DNA of 64,000 bases from Branchiostoma floridae (GCF_000003815.2 NC_049990.1:5288626-5352625), one strand, 5' to 3'; counted from the first letter of the stretch, positions 23,180 to 34,978 are shown. Notes: generated by a model not told the origin, from the sequence alone. Translations and numbers: made by a program.

Positions 23180-23797
23180 TATATTGTTCCGTACTTTTCT
23201 TGAGTTTCAACACTAAATAGCCTTGACCGCTGTCAGTATAACATAACATCCCTGTATGGACAAACTTGTATTACAAGCAAGTGTACCTATAAGGGTATAT
23301 ATAATGTACGCACACGCTCCCCGTGCCAATGTCGGGTCATAGCCTACGTATGGCTACGTACTGCTGTCCTTCACATTGGCAGGGAGGGGTACTAGTATTT
23401 CTTACCTCGGTCAGTTTAGAGATTGGACGGTTTCCCTTGGCGGGAGATAGGTGATAAGATAGTTAAAATGAAACTCCACGATGTCTTAGAAGACGTGGCA
23501 GTGCAGTACTAGCCTCCACTAGGACTTCCTAAGAGGTTATGGATACTGTAGTAATTCGGCGAGTAAAGTACGTAATGCACAACAGAGATACATTTACCTA
23601 ACTTCGCGGGCAAATTAAACTCTATTGTGGCCAAACTCCTCTGGCAAATTATTCTTCCTATTTCGTCAATTTCTTACAGCAAACGTAGAAGCCTCTATAG
23701 TGTAATTATAAAGGTAAGGCTTTTTTTCGTAAACATCTCCACTCAGCTGTTCTTTCCCGAGTAAACAACACGTTACGTACATGGACGTGGAATTCAA

Positions 23798-24125
23798 TGG
23801 CGCACGGCCCGGAGAAATCGAGAGTTCTCCACTACGTTATAGTTTACACGGGTGCATGTTTCAAAAGGGGATGCGTTTGGTGTAAAAGGAATGATTTGGC
23901 CATGGCTAGTTAGAAAATATTATTGTTAAAGGATCATCGCAAGAAGTTACTAGTATATTTTACAAATCATATTGACTATGAACCCCTGCCGCCGCAATGG
24001 TCTACAAAGAACTGAGAGTTCTCCATTGCGATATAATTTACAAGAGTGCAAAGTGTAAAAATTGATGTGTTTGGTGTCAAGCAAACGATTTGGCCAGTTC
24101 TATTTCAAAATTAGAATATTACTCG
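23798..24125. repeat. Two-copy tandem repeat, about 200-bp unit
   Basis: GAGAGTTCTCCACTACGTTA...GATGCGTTTGGTGTAAAAG...GATTTGGCCA is repeated as GAGAGTTCTCCATTGCGATA...GATGTGTTTGGTGTCAAGC...GATTTGGCCA. The copies are clearly diverged. Non-coding as far as can be seen. Confidence 0.6.
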
Positions 24126-24249
24126 CAACAAAATTGGAGTTTACGTTGTCGGTAGCGCGCGCGTGTTTGTGTGAAAGAGAGAGAGCGATTACTGCGAGGT
24201 TCCTAGATGGATTTTTTTTATATTTCTTATATTGGGAGGTGTTTATGTG

Positions 24250-24495
24250 ACCTCAAAATGATTAGATTTTGCCCCCCCCCCCTCCAAGCAGCTTGCTAAG
24301 AATGAAGGTGTTACAATATCTAAAATTATATCATATCTCACCTCAAGTCACCTCCGCGCCATTGAGACACAGACCTCGAAATGGTTAGACACCCCCCCCC
24401 CCCCAGCAGTTTGTCAATGATAAAGATGTTACAGTTGAGAAAAACATAAAACCCCACCTCCAGTCCCCTCCGCGCCATTGCGACACAGACCTCAT
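24250..24495. repeat. About 120-bp tandem repeat across a candidate splice donor
   Basis: CCTCCGCGCCATTG.GACACAGACCTC occurs near 24350 and again near 24467, each followed downstream in minus orientation by a poly-G tract and TCTAA.CATTT.GAGGTC; a third start is near 24250. The repeat includes the end of the Lys/Pro-rich ORF and offers several AG|GT sites. Confidence 0.65.
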
Positions 24496-25020
24496 GGTCC
24501 CGGGTGCGGCCTCAGACTCGTCAGCCTCCATCTGTATCTCCACCTCGGAGAAACCCGTCTCGTCCCCCGTATCGGCACCGCTGTCTCCGCCGTCCCCTGC
24601 TCCCATCCCGTCATCATCCCCCATGCCGTCATCCCCCATCCCCGTCCCGGAGTCATCCTCTTCGTTCAGGGTTATGGTTTCTTCAAAGTACACGATGGGT
24701 TCTGGCGAAGGCGTCTTGGGCTTGGGAGGAGGTGGCGTCTTGGGCTTGGGAGGTGGAGGAGGCGTCTTGGGTTTAGGGGGAGGGGAGGGCGTGATGCGCC
24801 GTGGGGGCGGGGTGGGTGGTTTGGGTTTGGGCTTCCTTTTCACCTTCTTCTTCACCTTCTTCTTGATCTTCCTCTTCTTGGGTTCGCCGGTGTCTCTGCC
24901 GTCGAGGATGGCCTCGAGATCCCAGTGGCTCTTCGGGACGAGGTCTTCCACCTCTATCTCCACCTCGGTATCCGTCTCCGTCCAGTCCGCCTCGTCCGGG
25001 AGAATTTCGTCCATCATCAT
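24491..25020 (-). CDS. Lys/Pro-rich and acidic ORF; possible alternative PINCH first exon
   Basis: Long open frame starting MMMDEILPDEADWTETD. Order of regions: acidic start, Lys/Arg block (KKRKIKKKVKKKVKRKPK), repeated PPPKPKTP units, then a Gly/Asp/Glu-rich part (DDGMGDDDGMG) and an acidic end. It is low-complexity and probably disordered; no domain is recognised. A donor ATGAG|GTCTGT at 24491 leaves two bases, exactly the phase needed by PINCH exon 12444; a second possible donor about 39 bases downstream has the same phase. It could therefore encode a 176-aa extension of a PINCH isoform, or be the start of an unrelated minus-strand gene, or be read only to its own stop at 24385 (211 aa). 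Function unknown. Confidence 0.45.
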
Positions 25021-26780
25021 GGCTGCTGGTTCTGTGGTGGTCTCTCTCTCTATCTTGTAGTCACACCACTGGACACAGTGTCAACCCCCTAAGGACCTCT
25101 ATGTCACACGGTTGTAGAATTCTCTGCACACTTGCGTCCCCAGGTTCGATTCCCGGTCACATAAGGCAAAAATTCCTTCAACAAATTCGGCGCGGTCGTC
25201 CCAATTCCAGCTGATGTTGTTCTGAAGTTTTTGTACCTCCAGTCTTTTCAGTCTCCGCTTGGTTAGGGGTCAGTCCCGTCAGTGGTGTAGAGTAAGCAAT
25301 GCAGCGTCGTGCGGCGTTTTAAAAATAGAAAGAAGAAAAAAATTAACGACCTCGAACAAACATTCGCTTCAAGGTCTCGTGACAAGAAACGCGGACTGTA
25401 AATCAATGTGAGAATGGTGCGAAATTTTTAGGAATCTCCGTCCGGACCACACTGAGGCAGACCATTACGTTTGGACTCCCAGAACAGTAATATGTTGTTT
25501 AAATAATACTCCGAGTGTGTGACATATAGGGGAGGTCATAACGGGCACATGTATGGCCTGGGAACTATTAATACTCCCGCGTACTACGTCAGTAATAGGA
25601 TTCATATCCACCACACGCAGCCAGGAGCACAGAGGTTAAACCTGGTGACTCTCCAGTGTCATATTGCACGCTGTCAAAACTAGCTCGAGTTTTCATCGTT
25701 GTATGATCTGTAGTAACATGTAGTATAGCTATGTAGTGCATTTGCGTCCATTGAAGACTTGTCAAAAATATTGACGCAGATTCTAACCGTGAATGTTTGT
25801 TTTATCAAACGTGACCTGCTTGTACGTTATGATCACATCAGATCTATTTCTGTCAGACCAATATTGACACTGGTGACAGTTGTCACGAGGGCTCCAATCG
25901 CCGGGTCTTCAAACCAAGACGGCTCAAATTTACGAACTAAGACTTCGTTCCAATACTCTACCATATATGCACGCTTTGCGTCAAAGGATGCATTATACCT
26001 TTTCTGTATGTGACCTTAAAACTAGAATAGAATCGTTGGCAACATTATTGTGTAGGGTGAAGGTAAGGTACTGAGTTTTGATTGCTTTCTGGGGGTGTCG
26101 TTCTTCGCTCAACCACAAAGCGGCGCTTTTTACAAGCTCAATGCTGCCCCAGGGATGACGTTGAGGCACCGAGGGACAACAAGTACAAAGTCTGAAAAAC
26201 TTAGAGGAAAATTATAATTCACAGATGGCGACCATTCGCCGTTACTAGACCCGATAACAACACCTGATCATATTGCATAATGATCATATGGTTATTCGCA
26301 GAGTGGGTCGGTTTGGACAACTGTTGAAAGACCCTTGAACAACCAAAGTGACTTGTATGACGATATGGCTTATCAAATTTGATATGGCGTAAACGTACGG
26401 TTTGAAAGACATAAAAACACACAACTATTTCGAAAAGCACTTCTTAATCAATTCATTTGAACTACTGAGATTTCTGTTAACTGAACGCTGGCCAGTCGCC
26501 ACGTCAGTGGAGAATCATTGAAACATATAATACCTCCATGCGTTTTGACAAAGTAACTACATAGCTATAAACCTAAACAATATTGCATTCTCAATTAAAC
26601 CCTTTAGCTAGACTGCGGCACTCGAATCAATATTGTGTATGTTTGTAATATCGTGTAGTTTTGTGACCTGTACTTTGCTCAGTTATCTACAGAAAAGGCC
26701 TTTATCCATCAAATTTAAAGTAGGGGGTTTTCCAGAGGCCAGCTGAATTTCGTGGGACAATCCCTCTTACCCCTCCAGAT
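25021..26780. other. Intergenic, no gene recognised
   Basis: Presumed promoter side of the 25.0-kb ORF. It holds a tRNA B-box-like GGTTCGATTCC at about 25144 without a convincing A box, probably a SINE relic. The remainder shows no coding exon or clear repeat structure. Confidence 0.4.
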
Positions 26781-26881
26781 TTGGCAAACAACTTTGTCGC
26801 ATACACAGGGACCTTTGTCACGTTCAAGTGGAAAACCCCATTCCTGCCCCTTGTGTGTTTTGCACTTGAAATGGTTTCTGC

Positions 26882-26893
26882 GAAAGTGAAAGA
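26882..26893 (+). promoter_or_regulatory. ISRE / IRF-binding sequence 1
   Basis: GAAAGTGAAAGA matches the IRF consensus GAAANNGAAA. It lies 2.6 kb upstream of the IRF start codon and fits autoregulation, which is known for several IRF genes. Sequence match only. Confidence 0.45.
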
Positions 26894-26957
26894 ACTAACT
26901 GAATGGCCACGGCAGATTCATCTGTATTCACAGCCACAGATTCGTTCCAGAAGGAGG

Positions 26958-26973
26958 GAAAGAGAAAATGAAA
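26958..26973 (+). promoter_or_regulatory. ISRE / IRF-binding sequence 2 (triple GAAA)
   Basis: Three GAAA half-sites each two bases apart (GAAAGAGAAAATGAAA). This gives two overlapping ISRE registers, 65 bases after site 1. Confidence 0.45.
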
Positions 26974-27282
26974 AACAAGAAAGAGGGCAAAGTCAGACTT
27001 CTCTCTCTAGACTGACATATGCCTGTATCTATTTCAAAATTAGATTTGAAATGATTTGTATTGTATCTATTTTTGGATATGTAGATTACATCATGTGATT
27101 CGTGTCGTGTGTGTTGGTGGCTGACAATCAGTTGAGTTGGCGTGATCTGGCAAATTTATACACGACAACGACCACAAAGTTTAGCCTCTAAAATGTACTG
27201 TTATGGAAGCTGCATGATAGGCCCTAAAACTGTCAGACATCGTGATCTATTAGGACACACCATTTGTATTTTGTTTTTGAGC

Positions 27283-27294
27283 GAAAACGAAAGT
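27283..27294 (+). promoter_or_regulatory. ISRE / IRF-binding sequence 3
   Basis: GAAAACGAAAGT matches GAAANNGAAAGT exactly, 2.2 kb upstream of the IRF start codon. Confidence 0.45.
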
Positions 27295-27779
27295 AAAAGA
27301 ACACAAACCCTGCACTCCGGAAGTCTATACAATGGCTAAAGGTCTTTGTCCAACTCGCTGTACATACACCGTGCATGGACCTTGGCCAATATTTTCTGCA
27401 TATAGCAAACGATCGAGATGTTTTGCTAAAGAGCCGTGAATATTTTCACCTGACCCTTTTCACCTGTATGCTTTTCTCCTCATTACGGTTTCTTGGAGCA
27501 CCCTGCGCTCATGAGAAAGTGACCCACTTCTGAGTGAGTCAGTATCACCGGTAAGACCACAGTTTCGGTCCCCTTCGTCATCGGGTATTTCCCCGCTGGA
27601 AGCTTTTAAAAGGACCGGACTTAAGGCATGTGCCAGTTAGTCAGCAAAGTTTTCAAGTTTGGACACAGTGTTACCTTGATAGTGAGCGCCCTCAGTAGAG
27701 AAGCCGTACATTTTGGTGAGTCCAAGTTTCCGTGCTCTTACAAGCTTTGTTGAAGATGTTGCAATGGTAAAGAATTGGG

Positions 27780-28014
27780 TAGTTGTGTGTGTGTGTCTTA
27801 GTGTGCGTGTGCGTGTTTGTGTGCGTGCGTGTGAGTGAGTGTGAGCGTGCGTACGTGTGAGTGTGCGTGTGCGTGTGTGTGTGTATGTGCGTGTGCTTGT
27901 GTTACAACTGAGTTTTCTAGGCTCTTGAAAGTTTCTGTTCAAGATGTTGCAACTGTGAAGAAGTGAGCAGGTATTTGGGGGGATAGGGGCGTGCGTGCGT
28001 GCATGTGTGTGTGT

Positions 28015-28092
<78 letters not shown>

Positions 28093-28100
28093 GTGTGTAA
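27780..28100 (+). repeat. GT-rich microsatellite region
   Basis: A degenerate (GT/GC)n tract at 27781-27900 and a nearly pure (GT)n of about 90 bases at 28007-28099. The His-Thr and Cys-Val repeat frames seen here are by-products of the microsatellite. Confidence 0.9.
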
Positions 28101-28929
28101 AAGGGAAAATGTTCGCGTTTTTCACGGGGACCTCTTTACCGCGAACTCAAAACCACCGCGTCCATTTTTGCTCTCCCTCAACTTACCTACCCACCCACTT
28201 AAATACCCGCGAACAATTACGAGTACTTTTGTAAAGTATGTGCTTGTACGCGCGTATTTCTGTTTCTCTTGTGTCATTGTCGGTCAAGATAATACCAATC
28301 AAAAGAATCTTGCGAAATAAGAAATCTGACTGACGTAAATCAGGTTCACACCTCAGTTTGAACCGTGATCGAAGTCATGTGCGGTACAACGGTCTAGTGT
28401 CCATCCTGTTCAAATTACTGCGGTCGTGCTGCGGTCCCTGTAAACTTACCACATTCTGATGTTCTTAAGAATGCTTGTGGCTAGGAGGAATCTCAACAAC
28501 CCATGAAAATAATTATATTCATACCTGTCAATCAAGAAAGTCGATAGAACCACGTTTCAAAACTAGTAAACGGGTAACCAGTTAGTTTAAACCATTAAGA
28601 TTAGAATGTACGCAAGAAAGCAAGAACTTAGAGGGCGAAGACAGACTTCTCTCACTAGTATAGTCTGGTTACTTATTGCGATATTGGCAAATGGCCAGCA
28701 ATTGGCATTGTGCGGTGCTATTTTGGCATTGTTCCGAACCTACATTTACTTGGCTTGTGGTCTGTGGCGAGCGTCAAGTCGTTAACAATTATGCCTCTTG
28801 AATTTTTGAGTAGACTGTGCTCTGTGCCCGCGTGGTTCCTAACAGTTGATTGGTGTTGTAGCCGGTCTACGGAACATTTAACGTTGTTGATTTAAACTTG
28901 GAGACAGAAAAAAGGCTGAAGGCTCCACT

Positions 28930-29178
28930 AGTAGTCTGATGCCACTGGGGCAATGAGTTGTGCAATCCTTTGTGTCCTGGGTATGGTACGTATTGGTGGG
29001 CAGAGCCCATCCCTCTCATTCCACTGTCTTGTACCTTCCCGACCGAAGTCAGGTACACATTTACACCTTGGTAAAGCGATAGAAAGCCTTACCCAGCGAC
29101 ACAGCGCCTAGCTGACCTAGCTTGGAATGCGCGGAATCGAACCCGCAATCTCGTCTAGCCCAACCATTCCACACCGTG
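28930..29178 (-). mobile_element. tRNA-derived SINE
   Basis: Read on the minus strand: a tRNA-like head with A-box-like TGGAATGGTTGGGC and B-box GGGTTCGATTCCGC near 29130-29170, then a body including CGACTTCGGTCGGGAAGGTAC. It lies about 340 bases upstream of the IRF start codon. A more degenerate relative is at 32310-32510. Confidence 0.6.
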
Positions 29179-29518
29179 CCAAAAATGCAGCAAAGGTGGA
29201 TCCAAGCCAGTGTGTTCACTTCATGCACACATGAAACGCTCCCCACAATAAAACGCAGACTTCTTGGCTTGAAAAGACATCAATCTAAGGCTTATGGATC
29301 ACGTCATCATGTGCAACTGTATGCGACACTCGTACTACTACAGTCTGTTTACTCACTATATGATTGAATGATATGAAAGTTTGTAAAGAAACAAAGCACT
29401 ACTAGAAAGTTTGGGGGAGTCCCCAGCGCCCACGTGGGGTCGCCAACATCAGGGGTTCAAACTTTTTCAAGTATCTTGCAAGTGGTAAGCAATGCTCTAC
29501 CTTCGCAATCTCAGCACC

Positions 29519-32500
29519 ATGGACCAGCACAGGTTGAGGCAGGAAATGGCAAACGCCCTACACGAGGAGGATGTGAGCCTGTCGCCCCAGGAGCGGCCGC
29601 GGACCCGGCAGAAGCTGATCCCGTGGCTCCGTGAGCGGGTGAACTCCGGCCAGGTCCCCGGCGTGGGGTGGGTGGACGAGCCGAGAGGCATCGTCAGGAT
29701 CCAGTGGACTCGGAAAAGCCAGCATGACTACGACGTGGACCAAGACGGAGCGATCTTTAAGGTCTGTTCCATTGTCTTAGTCTCCAAGCAGACCTTACGG
29801 TATCTTAGAGATAGTATCAAAGCTGGCCAAGGAGTATAGCCGGCCAAAGGGAGTCAGACGGGCACGGTGCCAGCTATACTCCTTGGCCAGCTTTGATACT
29901 ATCTTAAGGCACCGCAGGGTCTGCCTGGAGACTACCATTGTCTACCTGTCTGTTTATTTTTTGTTCTGCTAGCTTCAAACAAAAGTATTTTGCCAACAAG
30001 ATCATTTGTCATTCAAGGCTGAGTAACGTGTTTTGTTAATAAAGCATTGCGTAACATGTCCACTTAAGTCGTAATAGGTGTACGTGTTACAATGCTCATC
30101 TGAATGGCTGTTTTCTGTTTACAAGTGCTACATATAGTGAGTATTCAGCATGACAGTGATGGTTTCAGGGAATAATAACTTCTTCCGTGAGCCAAACATC
30201 AGCATCACGCAGACAGAGAGAGAACAGGGGGCGATAATAAGTTTCGCGTGGGGACGGGGGGGGGGGGGGGGGTACTTTACGTTTCCTTGTCATTGCAAAA
30301 CCATTGTCCACATGCTAGAACCCTTGGCACCCACGCATTTACTTTGAGTAGTTCTTGGCGGCTTCACAACTTCCTACCCCCTCAGCCCCCTCCCCCACAA
30401 GGTGTACTCAGTGGTAAACATATCACCTGTTTTGTTTGTCCTTCTTGCTCGCCTGTTCGTCATCGTATACGTGGGCGTGATTTTTGTTGGGTGAAATTCA
30501 ACTGCCTCCACAACAACTCGAAACTTTGTTCCCAAAGTCACAAGACACTTTACACAATGTCTCCCACCTATTTGTATAAGAATCTTGTCTTAATATTTTG
30601 CCCAATAGCGCGGTCACATTCGACGTATACTATAGGCTGTGTTACGACTTTGATATTGTAGAACATTTAAGAAGGCTGTGACAGAAGTAACCACCGGCGA
30701 GGATCTAAGAGAGCATTTTCCGTAGCAAGACAGCTGCATCTTGTACGGCATTTGTACGACTATCAAAAGAATGCCCCCAGTTTGCGATCGTCCTTCGATC
30801 GTATGGTGATCGTACGGTGAAGTGGTCACCGATTTGCTTTACTTTTGCACAGCCATAGCCCAGCAAACTTCATGTACTAAGGTCACACATACACCATACG
30901 CCGGCACAACAAAGGAATACACTTTGACCTATTACACGGGTCATAACACAATACAGCACACACAGTCCCTGTAAACATGTCTCTGATGACTGGAGACGGT
31001 GCATACTTTCATCAGGAGTGGGCGGTGCACACGGGGAGGTACACCGAAGGCGTGGACACGCCTGACCCGTCCAGGTGGAAGACCAACTTCAGGTGCGCCA
31101 TGAACAAGTCAACAGAGGCCGACTACCTGCGAGATCAGAGCCAGGAGCAAGGCGACAGCCCTTACCGAGTGTACCGTCTCTCCCCGCCGTCCACAGGTAA
31201 ACAAGAACAACTTCCTTTTTTCCTTATGCGCTGTTCTTTCTCTAAAAAAACTTTGTAATATCCCCCTCTGCACCTTTAAAATATGTACAGGCTGGATACC
31301 TATGTCTTCTTTCTTTAGGTGTTTGGATTGTTACTAAATGCTAGAATAGGTACTCTAGTAAACAGCACTAGTTACCTGGCGAATGATATCGTCGACGAAA
31401 AGTTCGCCGAGTCGGCAGGGGTCGAAGACCATGCACCAAGGGACGTTGTTTGTTTTGTTTGTTGTTCGTACCTTTGTTTAGACTCGAAAATGCTCTTTTC
31501 AGCAATAGGAGCCACTTTTTACAGAGGTCGAGTTGTGAGGAGTATCGAGGGGTCATGAATATAGCAAAATCTTGGTCAACATAAAAGACTCAAATTTATA
31601 TCAATAATGCAGTGGTTTCCAACATTCGGAAAAAAAGCGACTTATTCTAAAAGGCAACTTGCTTCCAAGGGTAGAAAGGCTACAAAAAGTTACACACGAC
31701 TATAACAGGGGTTGTGAGCAGGGGGTGTTAGCTACTGGTTAGTGTGTGCAATGCCTTGAAGACAATAGAAACACTGTGCCTGACTATAGGTATTTTCTTC
31801 CGGATGTACTTCCGCACGGCATTTTTGTGTTACCTGATTGCAGCGGGTTCCGCTTTTTGTCGTTGCCATGGCTGTTTTCTTCACCGGTCTTATTTTTTTC
31901 GAACTCCTCCAGTGCAACAATGTCTTGAGTAAATATTCTTAGGGATACGCTATGAATGAATAGTTTCAAACTTGTGTTTTTGACCCCCCCCCCCCATGTT
32001 TATATTTCTGCTTTTTCAAATCCTAAGGCTACCGGCCGGAAACTATTCTTGTTTGCCATTTTATCACCTTAATTCAACTTTTTGATATCTGTTTTCTCAC
32101 AACTTTTCCGTCTAATTTTCCATGTGTTTGTTGACTTTGCCTCTTTATATTGCAAAACAAACAGAAGGGGTTTATTCCTTTAAACCACTGGGTAGCCGAG
32201 CAGAACTTCCGATAGATCTTGCAATTGAGGAAGTCCAAAGTCGGCTTCATACGAAGATTGTCTCCATGGTATAAGGTAGTCCATAACCATTTTAGGCTGT
32301 ATAGCTAGGGGCAGTAGGTTGAAGGCGGAGCCCACCCCTTTCTTTCCACTGCATCTACCTCCCCACCCGAAGTCTGGTACCCACTCACGCCTGGGTGTAG
32401 TGAGGAAAGTCATGTTTAATGTCTTTCCCAAGGACACAATGTCTTGCCAAGACTGGCAGGAATCAACCCCGTGACCTATCGATCTATCCTAGTTATCGGC

Positions 32501-33282
32501 CATTCAACCCCACCTGGGGGTACCTATCTAAATATTTCTGGCCTGTTTAAAGCTCAAAGGTCCATCAAACTTCCGCAAAATGTTGATATCTTTTATCAAA
32601 AGACTCGGACCATTCAAACATATTGTGACACTCTTTCAATTAAACATTGAATGATAAGAACGTTCACAGGTATCCGCTGTAATGAGTAATTAATGTGTGA
32701 TTTGCATCATAACAACTTCCTTCTACTTCTCTTGCTCCAAAGCGTTGTTGTCTTCCTACATCAGCTTTAAGTCCATTATTGATTGTGTAATTCTTCTCTA
32801 TGATTTTGTACTCAACTAATATCTAACATGTCCTTCCATCTTTCAGACGACGCCTACCAGCTCATGAATGGCCACCGTTTGTCGCCAGTTCTGGATGAAG
32901 GTTAGAAAAAATTGAATCATAAAAAAACAATGGAAAAGCTTTAATCAAGTAGTTGCATCAAGGATATTTACTGATATCAATGAAAGCTTAAATGCTGATA
33001 TATCATGAATTGAGCAATGCTGCTAGATTGATATACCAGTAAAGATATTTGGTAGTTTGTAGTAATACGCATTATTTGCCATATACGCCAAATAGCAATG
33101 ACTTAAGTAACTGGAGATGGATTGCATGGGAACGGTCAGATGTTTCAGGTAGAATCCACTACCTTTCGTCAGTGACACTCATTGTTTCCAAAATCATATC
33201 CAGTCGCTTGAGTGACTGCGTTTTGGTATATCTTATTACCTGGATGTCTAACCTTCATTGACTTCATCGTTGTGCAGTAAAA

Positions 33283-33317
<35 letters not shown>

Positions 33318-34978
33318 TGTTGATCAGATATTTGGACGTTATGCTATATCCTATCAGTAGTTAATATAGTCTGATTAAAAATCATAGTTTGTCCATTTTG
33401 TCTCCTTTTGTAGACTGTGAGCTACTCATAGAGCCACATTACGGCAGTGACATGCTATTCCGTACCAAGCCCTCCCACGGATGTCTGCTCCACCCTCCCG
33501 ACTTCCAGCGAAACGGCTTCCACGTCCCCGCCGAGTTGGTGGCGCTGCCCCAGTACACAGGAGGTAACCCCCACAAGCGGGAGCAGTACAGCAGGGTCTT
33601 CAATCACCTGGACAAAGGTAGGAAAGTATTTCAGCCACTTCAACTTCCCATGCCAGGTCGACCGCTTACAGTAAATATGACATAGCGACCCTGGCGTGTG
33701 GGGTTCTCTTGCAGTATGTTTTCTCTAGCGAGCAACATTCTCCTACGCAGAGACATCCAACGGCACCAGCAAACCGCCTCTTGTCTTGCCTTTCAGTTTT
33801 CAAAAGGGATCTCGCATATATAAGCAAGGCCGTCAGGAACCGTTAGTGATGGTGACGGTTGAGATAGCAGGGTACAGACAAGAGGCGGTTTGCTGGCGCC
33901 GTTGGATGTCTCTGCGTAGGAGAATGCCGAGCACCGAAGGCGAGAGATGAGTGTCACAGGCTTCGGCTTTCTGTTCTAGGGGATCCGGGGCATGCGAGGA
34001 AGATGTGAAAATTGAACCCCCTTAATTTTAAGGGATTCCAAAGTAATTATAACCTTAACGAAGAGTACGTTTTGACTGTTCCTCAGGCATTGTGTTCCGT
34101 GTCCTGAATAACGACCTGTACGTGACGCGGCACTGCCGTGTGCGGGTGTTCTGCCGCATGGCGGGCGGCAAGGTCGTCAAGCTGAAGAAAGGCGCCAAAA
34201 CCAAGGTGTTTGTTTGTTTATTCGTTTATTATTGTTTGTTTACCTACAAACATCAAATAATGGGAAAAAAACAGTTAATAGATACCTGCAAAGGAAACCA
34301 AAGACATGTATATTTTTGTGGTCCTCCCCCAAACTTTAAGGAAATATAAGGATGCTAGTGTCGTCGTATACGTATTCAAAGGGTATAAGACATAAGGAAA
34401 GAAACTAAACTGATGAAAGAAACATGGTAAAATTATATAACAAAGTACTTAAACACATCAAAAGCCCAAGGCTCAAATGAATACAAATCATTGGCCTTGA
34501 TATGTATAAAATGAAATATAAGAATGCTAACCTTGTAGTTAATGTATACGTACGTGTGCAAACAAAACTATCTAACACCTTAGGCAGTTACTCAAGCAAC
34601 TGGATATGATTTTGGAAACAGCCAGACATTTCAGATAGAATCCACTCCACTATGTTTCGTCAGTGACCATGAAGTGATCTGGGAGAAACTTGTCTCTTAT
34701 ACCCTAACTATGAATGCAATATCTAACGAAAGAAATCAAAATCACCCACCTAGGTGTTCGACTACGGCACGTTCCTGGCAGCTCTGCAGGACTACGCGAG
34801 GACCGGGGTGACCCACCAGCGCCCGGAGACGCAGGTGTACCTGAACATCGGGCAGAGCGACCCAGGTCCTCCCAACTCCCAGGCTCTTATCACCGTGGTA
34901 CTGCGTCACGTGACCGCAGAACAGCGCCTGCGCACTGTGGATGAGTCACAGCCAAATATGGCAAAAATGTGTGGCTAA
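29519..34978 (+). CDS. IRF: Interferon regulatory factor, six coding exons
   Basis: Transcription factor of the IRF family, which binds GAAANNGAAA elements and controls innate immune and developmental genes. Exons: 29519-29761, 31016-31196, 32847-32900, 33414-33617, 34087-34205, 34754-34978; all GT/AG with matching phase, 341 aa. The start ATG has a strong context (CACCATGG) just after a possible acceptor TCTCAG. DNA-binding domain at residues 31-138: the five family Trp are W36, W51, W63, W83 and W102, with recognition-helix text WKTNFRCAMN. A sixth Trp frequent in IRF1-type proteins (HGWD) is Tyr71 here. Residues 142-159 form a very short linker. Residues 160-330 look like the IRF association domain (VFDYGTFLAALQDYARTG; LITVVLRHVTAEQRL), so partner binding of the IRF3/4/5/8/9 type is expected. 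The subgroup cannot be fixed by eye. Confidence 0.92.
29778..29934. mobile_element. Palindromic MITE just inside IRF intron 1
   Basis: Left TAGTCTCCAAGCAGACC and right GGTCTGCCTGGAGACTA are inverted, with inner arms AGTATCAAAGCTGGCCAAGG and inverse. It begins 16 bases after the exon 1 donor (AAG|GTCTGT) and belongs to the CTCCAAGCAGA family seen at 21165. Confidence 0.75.
32200..32510 (-). mobile_element. Degenerate tRNA-derived SINE in IRF intron 2
   Basis: GTGAGGAAAGTCATGTTTAA and TTTCCCAAGGACACAATG match the body of the SINE at 62466-62955; the tRNA-like head region (GGAATCAACCCCGTGACC) is eroded. Confidence 0.55.
33100..33316 (-). repeat. Dispersed repeat R with hammerhead-like motif, ending in (ATTG)n
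   Basis: Member of a family also seen at about 34575-34700, 35000-35225, 47050-47180, 53525-53760 and 58030-58165, sharing CATATCCAGT.GCTTGAGTAA and TTACCTGGATGTCTAACCTT. The motif at 33135-33176 (minus strand) reads GTCA, CTGACGA, hairpin AGGTAG/CTACCT, GAAA, CATC, TGAC. An (ATTG)n microsatellite closes the copy at 33283-33316. Confidence 0.7.
33736..33926. mobile_element. Palindromic MITE in IRF intron 4
   Basis: CATTCTCCTACGCAGAGACA and its inverse bound the element; the arms continue through CCAGCAAACCGCCTCTTGT. The centre (TTTTCAAAAG.GATCTCGCAT) recurs in a longer relative at about 58280-58430. Confidence 0.75.
34575..34700 (-). repeat. Dispersed repeat R, copy in IRF intron 5
   Basis: Motif region 34621-34667 keeps GTCA, CTGACGA and GAAA, but stem II has one mismatch (ACATAG/CTATCT) and the 3' flank is TGTC-TGGC. 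Degraded copy. Confidence 0.6.

Noticed and set aside
24478..25092. Plus-strand frames of 188-204 aa opposite the Lys/Pro-rich ORF
   Set aside because: Complementary shadows of a low-complexity minus-strand frame; compositions (Ser/Pro and Leu/Gly/Arg runs) follow from it.
25120..25180. tRNA gene candidate (B box GGTTCGATTCC)
   Set aside because: No A box or cloverleaf pairing; probably a SINE relic.
27637..28320. His-Thr and Cys-Val repeat proteins
   Set aside because: Direct translations of the GT microsatellite on both strands.
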